This document shows positions 1 through 7,437 of a stretch of DNA of 7,437 nt, piece by piece. The stretch is from an uncultured Gemmatimonadaceae bacterium. Its GTDB lineage: Bacteria; Gemmatimonadota; Gemmatimonadetes; Gemmatimonadales; Gemmatimonadaceae. The notes below the pieces were generated by a model. The model had not been told where the DNA came from, made no database searches, and saw nothing but the letters and a program-made list of their open reading frames with translations. Position 1 is the first letter of the stretch. Each line of letters opens with the position of its first letter. The translations under genes and the position numbers were made by a program. The stretch lies in assembly GCA_955652635.1 (NCBI GenBank), contig CATPBN010000183.1:1-7437 (forward strand), written 5' to 3'.

Positions 1-617
1 CCCCAGGGCGAATCCCACGCCGCGCCGGTCGTTTCGTCTTCCGGCTTCGCGGCTTTCCATAGCGCGAAGTCCTGCGCGTTCTCCTTGGAGTAGTCGTCCT
101 GGATCACTCGAGCGCCTGCCTTCACCTCGCGGGTGTCGAGGCGCGAGAGCTTTCCATATCCCTTGAACTTGTCGATCGCGTAGTACACGGTTCCGTCGTC
201 GGCGAGATACGCGAGCTTGCGTTCGATGAGCCGCTTGACGATGGCGATCATCTCCGGGATGTGATCCGTAGCCCGCGGATAGAACTCGGCGTCCTGGATT
301 CTCAGGAACGAACGATCCTCGTTGAAGGTGCGGACGACGGGCGCTGTCACCTCGCTGATGGTTATTCCCCGATCGCTCGCCGCCTTGATGATCTTGTCAT
401 CCACATCGGTGAGGTTCATCACCTGGACCAGCTTCCACCCGCGGAGCGCAATTACCCTGCGGAGAAGATCCTCGAAGAGAAACGTCCTGAAGTTTCCGAG
501 GTGGGCTGGCCGGTAAACGGTCGGCCCGCACGTGTACATGCGAACGGTCTTTCCATCCGCCGGCGCGAACGTCTCGATCTGCCGCGTGAGCGTGTTGTAC
601 AGACGAAGGTCGGACAT
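1..617 (-). CDS. cysS: Cysteinyl-tRNA synthetase, N-terminal part (gene runs off the left edge)
   Basis: This enzyme charges tRNA-Cys with cysteine in the cytoplasm and is a class I aminoacyl-tRNA synthetase. I translated the minus strand from the ATG at 615-617; about 205 residues are visible before the window ends. The N-terminus has the family pattern MYTCGPTVYRPAHLGNFR at about residues 27-44. It contains the first zinc-ligand cysteine (C30) and the HIGH-like signature in the form HLGN (39-42). The stretch NLTDVDDKI (about 68-76) is another CysRS hallmark. The visible end reads FALWKAAKP, then DSPWG, which lies just before the GRPGWHIECS-type block holding the next zinc ligand. The KMSKS loop and anticodon-binding domain lie outside. 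The start is fixed by homology; no good Shine-Dalgarno sequence precedes it. The ABC ATPase gene ends 16 nt upstream, so the two are probably co-transcribed. Identification is firm. Confidence 0.96.
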   Translation of the reverse strand, partial: MSDLRLYNTLTRQIETFAPADGKTVRMYTCGPTVYRPAHLGNFRTFLFEDLLRRVIALRGWKLVQVMNLTDVDDKIIKAASDRGITISEVTAPVVRTFNEDRSFLRIQDAEFYPRATDHIPEMIAIVKRLIERKLAYLADDGTVYYAIDKFKGYGKLSRLDTREVKAGARVIQDDYSKENAQDFALWKAAKPEDETTGAAWDSPW

Positions 618-633
618 TCGCGGAAGCTAGACA

Positions 634-1332
634 TCAGACCGCCGCGGCGAAAGCAGGATCGAGACGCCCCAGGCCAACCACCCGGCCTTCGGCGAGCGTG
701 ACCATGCGGTCGGCGACGCGTTGCAGCTCCACGGGATTGGGAGCGGTGATGAGGATCGTGACGCCGCGCCGCGAGACCCGGGTGAGGAGCGCGACGATCT
801 CCTTGTCAAACAACAATCCTTCGCCCGAGAGCGTTTCGTCGAGGAGAATCGCGCGAGGGGAGCCGATGAGCGCCAGCGCCAGAGCGAGCCGTTGGAGCAG
901 GCTCGGCGAGAGATGACTCACTCGCTGCGCTGCGTGTATCTGGAGGGAGACTTCGCGAAGCGCGGTGTCGACCTGCGAGGCGCGATGCGCCGACGAAAGA
1001 TCGTGCAGTGTCGCGTAGTACTCGAGAGCTTCGCGGACCGTTAGAAAGGAGTAATAGCCCGTGCGCTGCGGAACGTACGCAAGTCCGGGTGGCACGTGGT
1101 GTCCGGTGATCTGCTCGCCGAACCAGGTGATGGTGCCGTCATCGCTGCGGAGAAGACCCGCCAGACACAGCAGCAGCGTCGATTTGCCGGATCCCGGCCG
1201 GCCGACCAGGCCAATGATCTCACCTCGGTCCACATCGAGATTCACTTCCCGAAGCGCGGGGATCGTGGTAGCGCGACCCCGTGGACCAGCGAGATAGGTC
1301 TTGGTGAGACTTCGGACGCACAGCGTGCGCAT
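634..1332 (-). CDS. ABC-type ATPase with degenerate signature and H-loop
   Basis: This 232-residue protein has the layout of an ABC transporter nucleotide-binding subunit. Walker A is GRPGSGKST (residues 44-52), the Q-loop glutamine is in YVPQR (Q89), and Walker B with its catalytic glutamate is AILLDE (161-166). Three other elements are abnormal. The LSGGQ signature reads LSPSL (141-145). The D-loop region after Walker B reads TLSGEG instead of the usual PxxGLD. The H-loop histidine position appears to be proline in ITAPNP (195-200). It may therefore hydrolyse ATP poorly or act as one half of a heterodimer; that is inference. The ATG at 1330-1332 was chosen because homology starts there (MRTLCVRSLTKTY). 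An in-frame extension to 1482 would overlap the divergent lipoprotein gene and has no family-like sequence. No permease gene adjoins it, so the substrate is unknown. cysS follows after 16 nt. Confidence 0.85.
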   Translation of the reverse strand: MRTLCVRSLTKTYLAGPRGRATTIPALREVNLDVDRGEIIGLVGRPGSGKSTLLLCLAGLLRSDDGTITWFGEQITGHHVPPGLAYVPQRTGYYSFLTVREALEYYATLHDLSSAHRASQVDTALREVSLQIHAAQRVSHLSPSLLQRLALALALIGSPRAILLDETLSGEGLLFDKEIVALLTRVSRRGVTILITAPNPVELQRVADRMVTLAEGRVVGLGRLDPAFAAAV

Positions 1333-1402
1333 GGATGACCCCGCAGTGATGAGCGGGAAGCTTCGCCTCTCGCCAGACGTCGTAGAGGATCGTTGAGACG
1401 CT

Positions 1403-1419
1403 GATGGAAGCATTCCATC
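1403..1419. promoter_or_regulatory. Perfect 7-bp inverted repeat between divergent genes
   Basis: GATGGAA and TTCCATC flank a 3-nt spacer (GCA), giving a 17-nt dyad. It lies in the 141-nt region between the divergent ABC ATPase and lipoprotein genes, 71 nt before the ATPase start and 54 nt before the lipoprotein start. That position would suit a repressor or activator site controlling one or both genes. No regulator gene is visible in the window and I could not place convincing -35/-10 boxes around it. A chance palindrome or a small leader hairpin is possible. Confidence 0.35.
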
Positions 1420-1459
1420 GCGCGGTGGCGTGAAACTTTCAGGCTGCTCATCACCAATT

Positions 1460-1465
1460 GGAGAG
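1460..1465 (+). promoter_or_regulatory. Ribosome binding site of the lipoprotein gene
   Basis: GGAGAG lies 8 nt before the ATG at 1474. This is good Shine-Dalgarno spacing and supports that start codon. Confidence 0.7.
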
Positions 1466-1473
1466 CAACCACA

Positions 1474-1914
1474 ATGAGACAATCGTTGAAGAGAGTCTGC
1501 TTGAGCCTTCTTGTTGGATTACCGGCCGTGTTGCTGGCCTGTGGCGGTTCGACGGCGCCGTCCGGAAATTCCGCGGCCGGTAGCTACACGGCGATCTCGT
1601 TCGTTACAACCGGGAGCTCGGGGCGAAGGGACGAGTTACTGGCGGGAAGCACTTTGTCGATGAATCTGAACGCGCACGGCACGACGTCAGGGTATCTCCA
1701 CATCGCGGCGTCCGGCGCAAATCCGGTAATCGACGCTGATATGGCGGGCACGTGGACACAGTCCGGATTCACCGTGACCATCTCCCAAAATGTCGACACG
1801 TTCGTCCGGAATACGTCGTTCGCGATGTCGGTCGATCCGGCACGTGGGTGGGATCTCTACGGCGAGACCATCTATTCGAACGTCCGTGTTCAGGTACTTC
1901 TGAAACAGGGCTGA
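1474..1914 (+). CDS. Small secreted lipoprotein of unknown function
   Basis: A 146-residue protein with a lipoprotein signal peptide: basic N-terminus (MRQSLKR), a hydrophobic stretch at about residues 8-22 and the lipobox LLAC with the modified cysteine at C23. The mature N-terminus is a flexible Gly/Ser/Thr/Pro/Ala stretch. The rest (about 36-146) alternates short beta-like segments with Gly-Asp-Asn turns, including SYTAISFVT, STLSMNLNAHGTTSGYLHI and GTWTQSGFTVTIS. This pattern resembles the small lipocalin-like or beta-barrel lipoproteins that are numerous in Gemmatimonadota; the resemblance is my judgement and not a search result. The residue after the lipidated cysteine is Gly, with no aspartate retention signal, so outer-membrane sorting is plausible. 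It is the only plus-strand gene in the window, divergent from the ABC ATPase and convergent with the permease. A well-spaced GGAGAG supports the start. Function unknown. Confidence 0.85.
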   Translation: MRQSLKRVCLSLLVGLPAVLLACGGSTAPSGNSAAGSYTAISFVTTGSSGRRDELLAGSTLSMNLNAHGTTSGYLHIAASGANPVIDADMAGTWTQSGFTVTISQNVDTFVRNTSFAMSVDPARGWDLYGETIYSNVRVQVLLKQG

Positions 1915-1915
1915 A

Positions 1916-1932
1916 AAGCGCCTAACGCGCTT
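1916..1932. terminator. Short hairpin at the convergent gene junction
   Basis: AAGCGC and GCGCTT form a perfect 6-bp stem around a 5-nt loop (CTAAC). The hairpin begins two bases after the lipoprotein stop codon and its right arm overlaps the stop codon of the permease gene. It could serve both converging transcripts. Neither side has a real U-tract, so it is at best a weak terminator or an mRNA 3'-end stabiliser. Confidence 0.4.
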
Positions 1933-3121
1933 ATGCCGTCTTCTTGAGCGGCCTTTCCCGGAGGCCGATCAGATCGGGCGTTGGCTCTGAAGCGACGATC
2001 ACGCCTCCGTCCGGAACGGGCACGCGCAGCACGAAGATCCTGTCACGTGTGCTCTTCCTGAATCCTTTGCCTTCGTAAATACGGTTGATGAGGATTCGTC
2101 GCACGATCACCATGACCGTAACGAGTGCAGGCAGCGCGACCACCAGCCCGAGGGGCCCGAGCAATTTTCCGATGATCAGCACCGCGGTGATCGTGAGCAC
2201 CGGGGGCATGTCAATCTTTTTGGACATCACAAGCGGCGATACGAGATTCCCCTCGATCAGATGAATCACCACGCCCAGCAACAGCACGTATAGAGCACGC
2301 GTTCCGCCACCCGGTCCGCCGAGCACAAAGAGCGCTGGCAGGGTGGTCGATAAGAGCGTGCCGAAGAACGGAACCACGGCCACGAGTCCGGTGAATATTC
2401 CGAACGTCAGCCAGTACGGAACGCCGAGTATATACAGTCCCAGAGCTGTGAGGGCAGCGAGGAACGTCATTGTCAGGAGCTGGCCGACGATGTAGGCGCG
2501 AAGCCCATCGGCGAGATCGTGCAACACGTCTCGCACCAGGTCTCGATGAATCGGCGGGAAGAAAGCAATGAGCCATTCCCGGTAAACTCCCGGCTGTAGC
2601 GCGAGATAGATGCTCATCACCGCCACCGCGAAGCAGTCGACCAACACCGAGACTAGCGACAGCACCCTCGGGACGAGTAGCTGCGCCTGGCCGCTGACCT
2701 GCTTGTATACAGCGCTGATGAGCGGATGCTCGCCCGGCTTCCATGCGTCGCGCATGGCGGGAAAGCGGGTAACGAAGTGATCGATGCCCGTCTCCCAGGT
2801 CTCGATGTACTTCGGCATCACGACGATGAGCGCCCTGGTTTGCTCGACGACGGGCGGAAGGAGAATGGCGAACAGCCCAAACAGGGCGGTGGCGGAGCCG
2901 ACGACGGAGATGAAGAACGCGAGCTTCGGCGGCACGTGGGCGTGCTCGACGAGAAGGTCTCTCACCGCTCCCAGGTAGAGCGAGAGAATGATCGCGATGA
3001 AGAGGAGGAGCCAGACCTCCGATGTCGTCCCGAACATCCAGAGCAGCAGCAACGTCAGAATCACGCCGGACAGAATCGGCGCGACTCTCACTCTGCTCCC
3101 TGGAGCGACGGCGCTAGCCAA
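1931..3121 (-). CDS. AI-2E/PerM-family membrane transport protein
   Basis: A 396-residue polytopic inner-membrane protein of the AI-2E transporter family (relatives include TqsA, YdiK and PerM). Family members are putative exporters or antiporters; the substrate cannot be told from sequence. Hydrophobic segments lie at about residues 15-30, 36-52, 69-90, 153-175, 207-232, 234-265, 275-295 and 306-342. A larger hydrophilic stretch lies at about 91-150, as usual in the family. The family core is clear: GLRAYIVGQLL (206-216), VPFFGT (250-255) and EGNLVSPLVMSKKIDMPPV (290-308). About 54 residues after the last membrane segment form a charged cytoplasmic tail. The assigned start is a TTG at 3119-3121, 2 nt after the pspA stop. 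A GTG at 3089-3091 (residue 11), with AGGGAG just before it, is a credible alternative. Co-transcription with pspA suggests a link to envelope stress (inference). Confidence 0.9.
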   Translation of the reverse strand: MASAVAPGSRVRVAPILSGVILTLLLLWMFGTTSEVWLLLFIAIILSLYLGAVRDLLVEHAHVPPKLAFFISVVGSATALFGLFAILLPPVVEQTRALIVVMPKYIETWETGIDHFVTRFPAMRDAWKPGEHPLISAVYKQVSGQAQLLVPRVLSLVSVLVDCFAVAVMSIYLALQPGVYREWLIAFFPPIHRDLVRDVLHDLADGLRAYIVGQLLTMTFLAALTALGLYILGVPYWLTFGIFTGLVAVVPFFGTLLSTTLPALFVLGGPGGGTRALYVLLLGVVIHLIEGNLVSPLVMSKKIDMPPVLTITAVLIIGKLLGPLGLVVALPALVTVMVIVRRILINRIYEGKGFRKSTRDRIFVLRVPVPDGGVIVASEPTPDLIGLRERPLKKTA

Positions 3122-3123
3122 CT

Positions 3124-3903
3124 CTACTTGTTCTCGTCGTGGATCTCTTCGACCTCGACGGACTCCTCTTGCGCCTGCCGGCCCGCACCCAACGCCTTGT
3201 TATTGCCCTGGGCTCCGGCAGGCAGGACGCCCATCTTCTGCTTGAGCGCGATGAGCTGCATCTCGGCGGAGATGTTGGCGCCCCCGGCCTCGAGCTTCTT
3301 GAAGTCGTTCGCCAGCCTGTCGCCGGAGAACTCTTCGTCGATCTCGGCGTTCGCTTTCACCTTGCGCTCGTTGCTCTCGATTTTTTCTTCCATACGGGCG
3401 AACGCCTCGAACGCGGATTTCTCCGAGATGTGCGACATCGTTTCGTTGATGCGCTTCTGCGCTTCGGTGCGGCGTTGTTTCGCGAGCAGAAGATTCTTCT
3501 TGCGATTTGCCTCTTCGATGTTGTCGTTGAGGCTGCGCAAAGAGTCCTTGAGGCGGTCGGTCTCCTGCTTGTGTGCCTGCCAAGTGAGCTGCATCTGCTC
3601 GCCGCGCGAGATGTGCTCGGTGCGGCGCATCAGCGCCTGCTTGGCGAGCTCGTCCTGATTCTGCTGGACCGCGAGCATCGCTCTCCGCTCCCAATCCTCG
3701 GCTTCCTTGAGCTCCTGGCGGGTCTGATCCTGGAGCCGCTTCTCATCGGCGATCGCGGCGGCAACCTGCTGCTTCGCCCTCACGAGCTGCGAGCGCATGT
3801 CGAGAATGATCTGATTCAGCATCTTCTCGGGCTGCTCGAATTCCGAGATCACCGCGTTGACGTTGGACCGGAACAGCATTGCTATGCGATCGAAGATATT
3901 CAT
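3124..3903 (-). CDS. pspA: PspA/IM30-family membrane-stress protein
   Basis: A 259-residue phage-shock-protein A homologue. The family belongs to the ESCRT-III superfamily; its members bind stressed inner membrane, oligomerise and limit proton leakage. The N-terminus MNIFDRIAMLFRSNVNAVIS forms the short amphipathic helix expected for membrane binding. EQPEKML follows, with the proline at residue 25 between the first two helices. Residues about 26-190 are almost entirely heptad-rich, charged coiled coil (for example RRTEAQKRINETMSHISEKS). A last helix at about 211-224 is followed by a Gly/Ala/Gln-rich, acidic tail ending EEIHDENK. The protein is longer than E. coli PspA (222 residues), mainly through this tail. 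The ATG at 3901-3903 is preferred over an in-frame extension to 4026 because family homology begins there; the upstream residues are not PspA-like. No pspF, pspB or pspC gene is nearby. The permease gene begins 2 nt downstream. Confidence 0.93.
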   Translation of the reverse strand: MNIFDRIAMLFRSNVNAVISEFEQPEKMLNQIILDMRSQLVRAKQQVAAAIADEKRLQDQTRQELKEAEDWERRAMLAVQQNQDELAKQALMRRTEHISRGEQMQLTWQAHKQETDRLKDSLRSLNDNIEEANRKKNLLLAKQRRTEAQKRINETMSHISEKSAFEAFARMEEKIESNERKVKANAEIDEEFSGDRLANDFKKLEAGGANISAEMQLIALKQKMGVLPAGAQGNNKALGAGRQAQEESVEVEEIHDENK

Positions 3904-3963
3904 AGAAAAATGGGATTGAGTGCTACAGCGACCTGCAACTACAAATGAAAACTGCCGGCTGCC

Positions 3964-4006
3964 CGCGGATCGCTTCCCCCTATCCGCGTCCTGCTTCCCT
4001 CGCAGG
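3964..4006. other. Two adjacent inverted repeats in the sdaAA-pspA gap
   Basis: The 142-nt gap between sdaAA (upstream) and pspA (downstream) holds two dyads. CGCGGAT (3964-3970) pairs with ATCCGCG (3982-3988) around 11 nt. CCTGC (3990-3994) pairs with GCAGG (4002-4006) around 7 nt. In the minus-strand transcript the smaller hairpin comes first; a short T-rich run (TTTTCATTT) appears about 20 nt after the larger one. They could terminate the uvrA-sda message or form part of the pspA leader. I found no convincing sigma-70 or sigma-54 promoter here. Confidence 0.4.
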
Positions 4007-4045
4007 GCGAAGTTACAGCCTTCCACCCCTCTTAACTAGCGAATT

Positions 4046-4930
4046 CTACCCGTCCGACCGTTTGATCTGGTACAACCGCTCCTTTGCCAGCCGGCGGCCG
4101 GTCGGGGTCGCCGCCAGCCCGCCGCCCGCGGTCTCCCTGTAGCGCACGTCCATCTCCCGCCCGATCTCGCCCATCACATCGATCACCTCGTCAACCGGGA
4201 TCGCAAAGGTGATTCCCGCCAACGCCATCTCGATTCCCGCGAGCGCTATCGCCGAGCCGGTCGCGTTGCGAAACACGCACGGCAATTCGACGAGTCCGCC
4301 CAACGGGTCGCAGACGAGTCCCAATGTTCCCTGCATTGTGAGCGCTACCGCGTGCCCCACCTGCGATGGCGTCCCGCCCATCATTTCGGTCGCGGCACCC
4401 GCGGCCATCCCGGCCGCAGCTCCCGTTTCCGCCTGACAACCACCTTCGGCGCCCGACAGCGACGCCCGTTCGGCCACGACTGCTCCGATCAATCCCGCCG
4501 TCGCCAATCCATCGACGACCTTGGTATCCGGCACCGATCGCGCCTTGGCGAGACCGGTGAGAATCGCCGGCAAAATTCCCGCACCACCCGCAGTCGGCGC
4601 TGCCACTATGACTCCCATCGCCGCGTTCACTTCCTGCACCGCCAGCGCCCGCGTGAGAACATCGCGAAACGGAGTCTGCGCGAGCGGACCGCTCGTGCTG
4701 TTCCGCAGTTTCGCCGCATCGCCGCCCACCAGGCCGGACGCCGAATACAGATCACCGACAATTCCCTTCTCAATCGCGCTACGCATTACATCCAGCGCGC
4801 GTTGCAGCGCGGCGCGAATTTCTGCTACCGGCCGGCCTTGATCGCGAGCTTCTGTCGCGAGCGCAACCTCGGCCAGCGTCTTCTTCTCTTTCTCCGCGTC
4901 GCGGATTGCATCGGAGAGGGCCTTGTACAC
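4046..4930 (-). CDS. sdaAA: L-serine dehydratase, iron-sulfur type, alpha chain
   Basis: This is the catalytic chain (294 residues) of the oxygen-sensitive [4Fe-4S] L-serine dehydratase, which deaminates L-serine to pyruvate and ammonia. Three cysteines are placed as cluster ligands: C165 (AEGGCQAETG), C207 (LVCDPLGG) and C218 (ELPC). Their spacings of 42 and 11 match, from memory, the ligands of the Legionella enzyme. Other conserved blocks are SGLVGGDAAKL (65-75), NAAMGVIVAAPTAGGAGILPA (102-122) and the glycine/alanine-rich GAAAGMAAGAATEMMGG (170-186). The chain ends in RSDG and lacks the C-terminal cysteine that supplies the fourth ligand in the single-chain Legionella enzyme. The start is GTG at 4928-4930, directly after the sdaAB TGA with no gap, and a G-rich run (GGGGGC) precedes it. 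There is no alternative ATG before residue 49. The two-gene layout is that known from Bacillus and Clostridium types. Confidence 0.96.
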   Translation of the reverse strand: MYKALSDAIRDAEKEKKTLAEVALATEARDQGRPVAEIRAALQRALDVMRSAIEKGIVGDLYSASGLVGGDAAKLRNSTSGPLAQTPFRDVLTRALAVQEVNAAMGVIVAAPTAGGAGILPAILTGLAKARSVPDTKVVDGLATAGLIGAVVAERASLSGAEGGCQAETGAAAGMAAGAATEMMGGTPSQVGHAVALTMQGTLGLVCDPLGGLVELPCVFRNATGSAIALAGIEMALAGITFAIPVDEVIDVMGEIGREMDVRYRETAGGGLAATPTGRRLAKERLYQIKRSDG

Positions 4931-5602
4931 TCAGCCCCCGCTCACTTTGTCGAGCCGCCGGGTCCACCGGACCCAATCGAGCCCTTTCAATTCTTCCCCT
5001 GCTTTCTTGTCGGGCTGCTCGTCGCATTCGATCACCATGAATGCGTCGCCGCCTCTTTCCTTTCTCGTCAGCTTCAGCGTTGCGATGTTGATGTCGTGCT
5101 CCGCCAGTATCCCCGTGATTCTGGCGATCGAGCCCTTCCTATCCTCAGCTACGAGAACGATTGTGTGGAAGTTTCCGGTCACCTGGACGGGATAGCCGTC
5201 GATCTCCTGGACCAGGATCCGGCCGGCGCCGAGGGAGGACCCGAGCATGGTGGCTTTGTTGCCATCAAGCTCGATGCTGATGCGAACCGTGTTGGGGTGA
5301 GCGGCGTCGGCGATAGTCACTTTCTCGAACTTGTAATCGAGGCCTTCGCGCTCGGCGATCTGGAGCGCCTCACGGAGCCTCTCGTCGTCAGGGCGGAAGC
5401 CGAGCAATCCGCCGACGAGGGCTTTATCGGTGCCATGTCCCTCGCCGGTGCGCGCAAAGGAGCCGTGCAGCTGGAGGAGTCCCGTCTGGGGGGTTCCACC
5501 GAGGAGACATCGGGCGAGCAATCCGAGCCTGCACGCCCCAGCGGTGTGCGAGGACGAAGGACCAACCATCACCGGTCCGATTATGTCAAGCAAACTCACC
5601 AT
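4931..5602 (-). CDS. sdaAB: L-serine dehydratase, iron-sulfur type, beta chain with ACT domain
   Basis: This is the 223-residue beta chain that pairs with the product of the following sdaAA gene. The N-terminal serine-dehydratase beta domain opens with DIIGPVMVGPSSSHTAGACR (residues 6-25); the PSSSHTAG motif is characteristic of the family and helps bind substrate. The GHGTDKALVGGLLGF segment (55-69) is also conserved. A C-terminal ACT domain occupies about residues 143-215, beginning NFHTIVLVAEDRKGSIARI. ACT domains commonly bind amino acids, so serine may act as a ligand that controls activity; this is inference. The gene starts at the ATG at 5600-5602 and ends in a TGA that abuts the sdaAA start. 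The uvrA stop lies 26 nt upstream and a strong AAGGAG lies in that gap, so the pair could be read from a uvrA-derived message or from its own promoter inside uvrA. Confidence 0.96.
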   Translation of the reverse strand: MVSLLDIIGPVMVGPSSSHTAGACRLGLLARCLLGGTPQTGLLQLHGSFARTGEGHGTDKALVGGLLGFRPDDERLREALQIAEREGLDYKFEKVTIADAAHPNTVRISIELDGNKATMLGSSLGAGRILVQEIDGYPVQVTGNFHTIVLVAEDRKGSIARITGILAEHDINIATLKLTRKERGGDAFMVIECDEQPDKKAGEELKGLDWVRWTRRLDKVSGG

Positions 5603-5607
5603 CTGTG

Positions 5608-5613
5608 CTCCTT
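5608..5613 (-). promoter_or_regulatory. Ribosome binding site of sdaAB
   Basis: On the minus strand AAGGAG lies 5 nt before the sdaAB ATG, within the 26-nt gap after uvrA. It is the strongest Shine-Dalgarno sequence in the window and fixes the sdaAB start. Confidence 0.8.
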
Positions 5614-5628
5614 TGCGCGTGACCGATA

Positions 5629-7437
<1,809 letters not shown>

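Noticed and set aside
261..701. Plus-strand open frame antisense to cysS and the ATPase 3' end
   Set aside because: cysS on the other strand is certain from its catalytic motifs; this frame crosses the cysS start and has no recognisable content.
1333..1473. Possible sigma-70 promoter (TTGAGA at 1393-1398)
   Set aside because: No acceptable -10 hexamer lies 16-18 nt downstream, so I do not call a promoter.
1333..1482. 50-residue N-terminal extension of the ABC ATPase
   Set aside because: It would overlap the divergent lipoprotein start, shows no ABC-like residues, and the ATG at 1330-1332 matches where ABC homology begins.
2726..3658. Plus-strand open frame crossing the permease-pspA junction
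   Set aside because: It runs antisense to two clear genes and has a Ser/Arg-rich composition without family features.
3139..3948. Plus-strand open frame of 269 codons antisense to pspA
   Set aside because: It mirrors the pspA coding strand almost end to end; its Leu-rich translation is the reverse reading of Glu/Lys/Gln-rich coiled coil. No ribosome site or homology supports it.
3904..4026. 41-residue N-terminal extension of PspA
   Set aside because: PspA homology starts precisely at MNIFDRI; the upstream residues look like translated non-coding DNA and cover the dyad-containing gap.

Overview
This is a GC-rich bacterial chromosomal window, compact and mostly housekeeping. I recognise eight protein genes: seven on the minus strand and one small lipoprotein gene on the plus strand. 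Two are cut by the window edges (cysS at the left, uvrA at the right). No RNA gene, insertion sequence, phage gene or CRISPR array is visible. The high GC content, the short secreted lipoprotein with a CGG-S/T-rich N-terminus and a small beta-rich body, and the gene neighbourhood together suggest Gemmatimonadota or a similar soil/sediment lineage. This is an inference with low to moderate confidence and no marker gene settles it.

Right-hand block, read on the minus strand from 7437 leftwards: the last two thirds of uvrA (nucleotide excision repair), then sdaAB and sdaAA (the two chains of an iron-sulfur L-serine dehydratase that turns L-serine into pyruvate and ammonia). uvrA and sdaAB are 26 nt apart. 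The sdaAB stop codon directly abuts the sdaAA GTG start, so these two are probably translationally coupled. A 142-nt gap with two small inverted repeats follows. Next come pspA (membrane-stress ESCRT-III-like protein) and an AI-2E/PerM-family membrane protein gene that starts 2 nt after the pspA stop. These two look like one transcription unit, possibly an envelope-stress module.

Left-hand block: the permease gene converges on the lipoprotein gene at 1474-1914, with a short hairpin across the junction. The lipoprotein gene is divergent from an ABC-type ATPase gene. Their shared 141-nt upstream region holds a perfect 7-bp inverted repeat. The ATPase gene is followed after 16 nt by cysS (cysteinyl-tRNA synthetase), of which only the N-terminal 205 residues are in the window.

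I do not see a clear undescribed system. The most unusual items are the ABC ATPase, which keeps its Walker motifs but has a degenerate signature motif and lacks the H-loop histidine, the tight pspA-permease pair, and the palindrome between the divergent genes.
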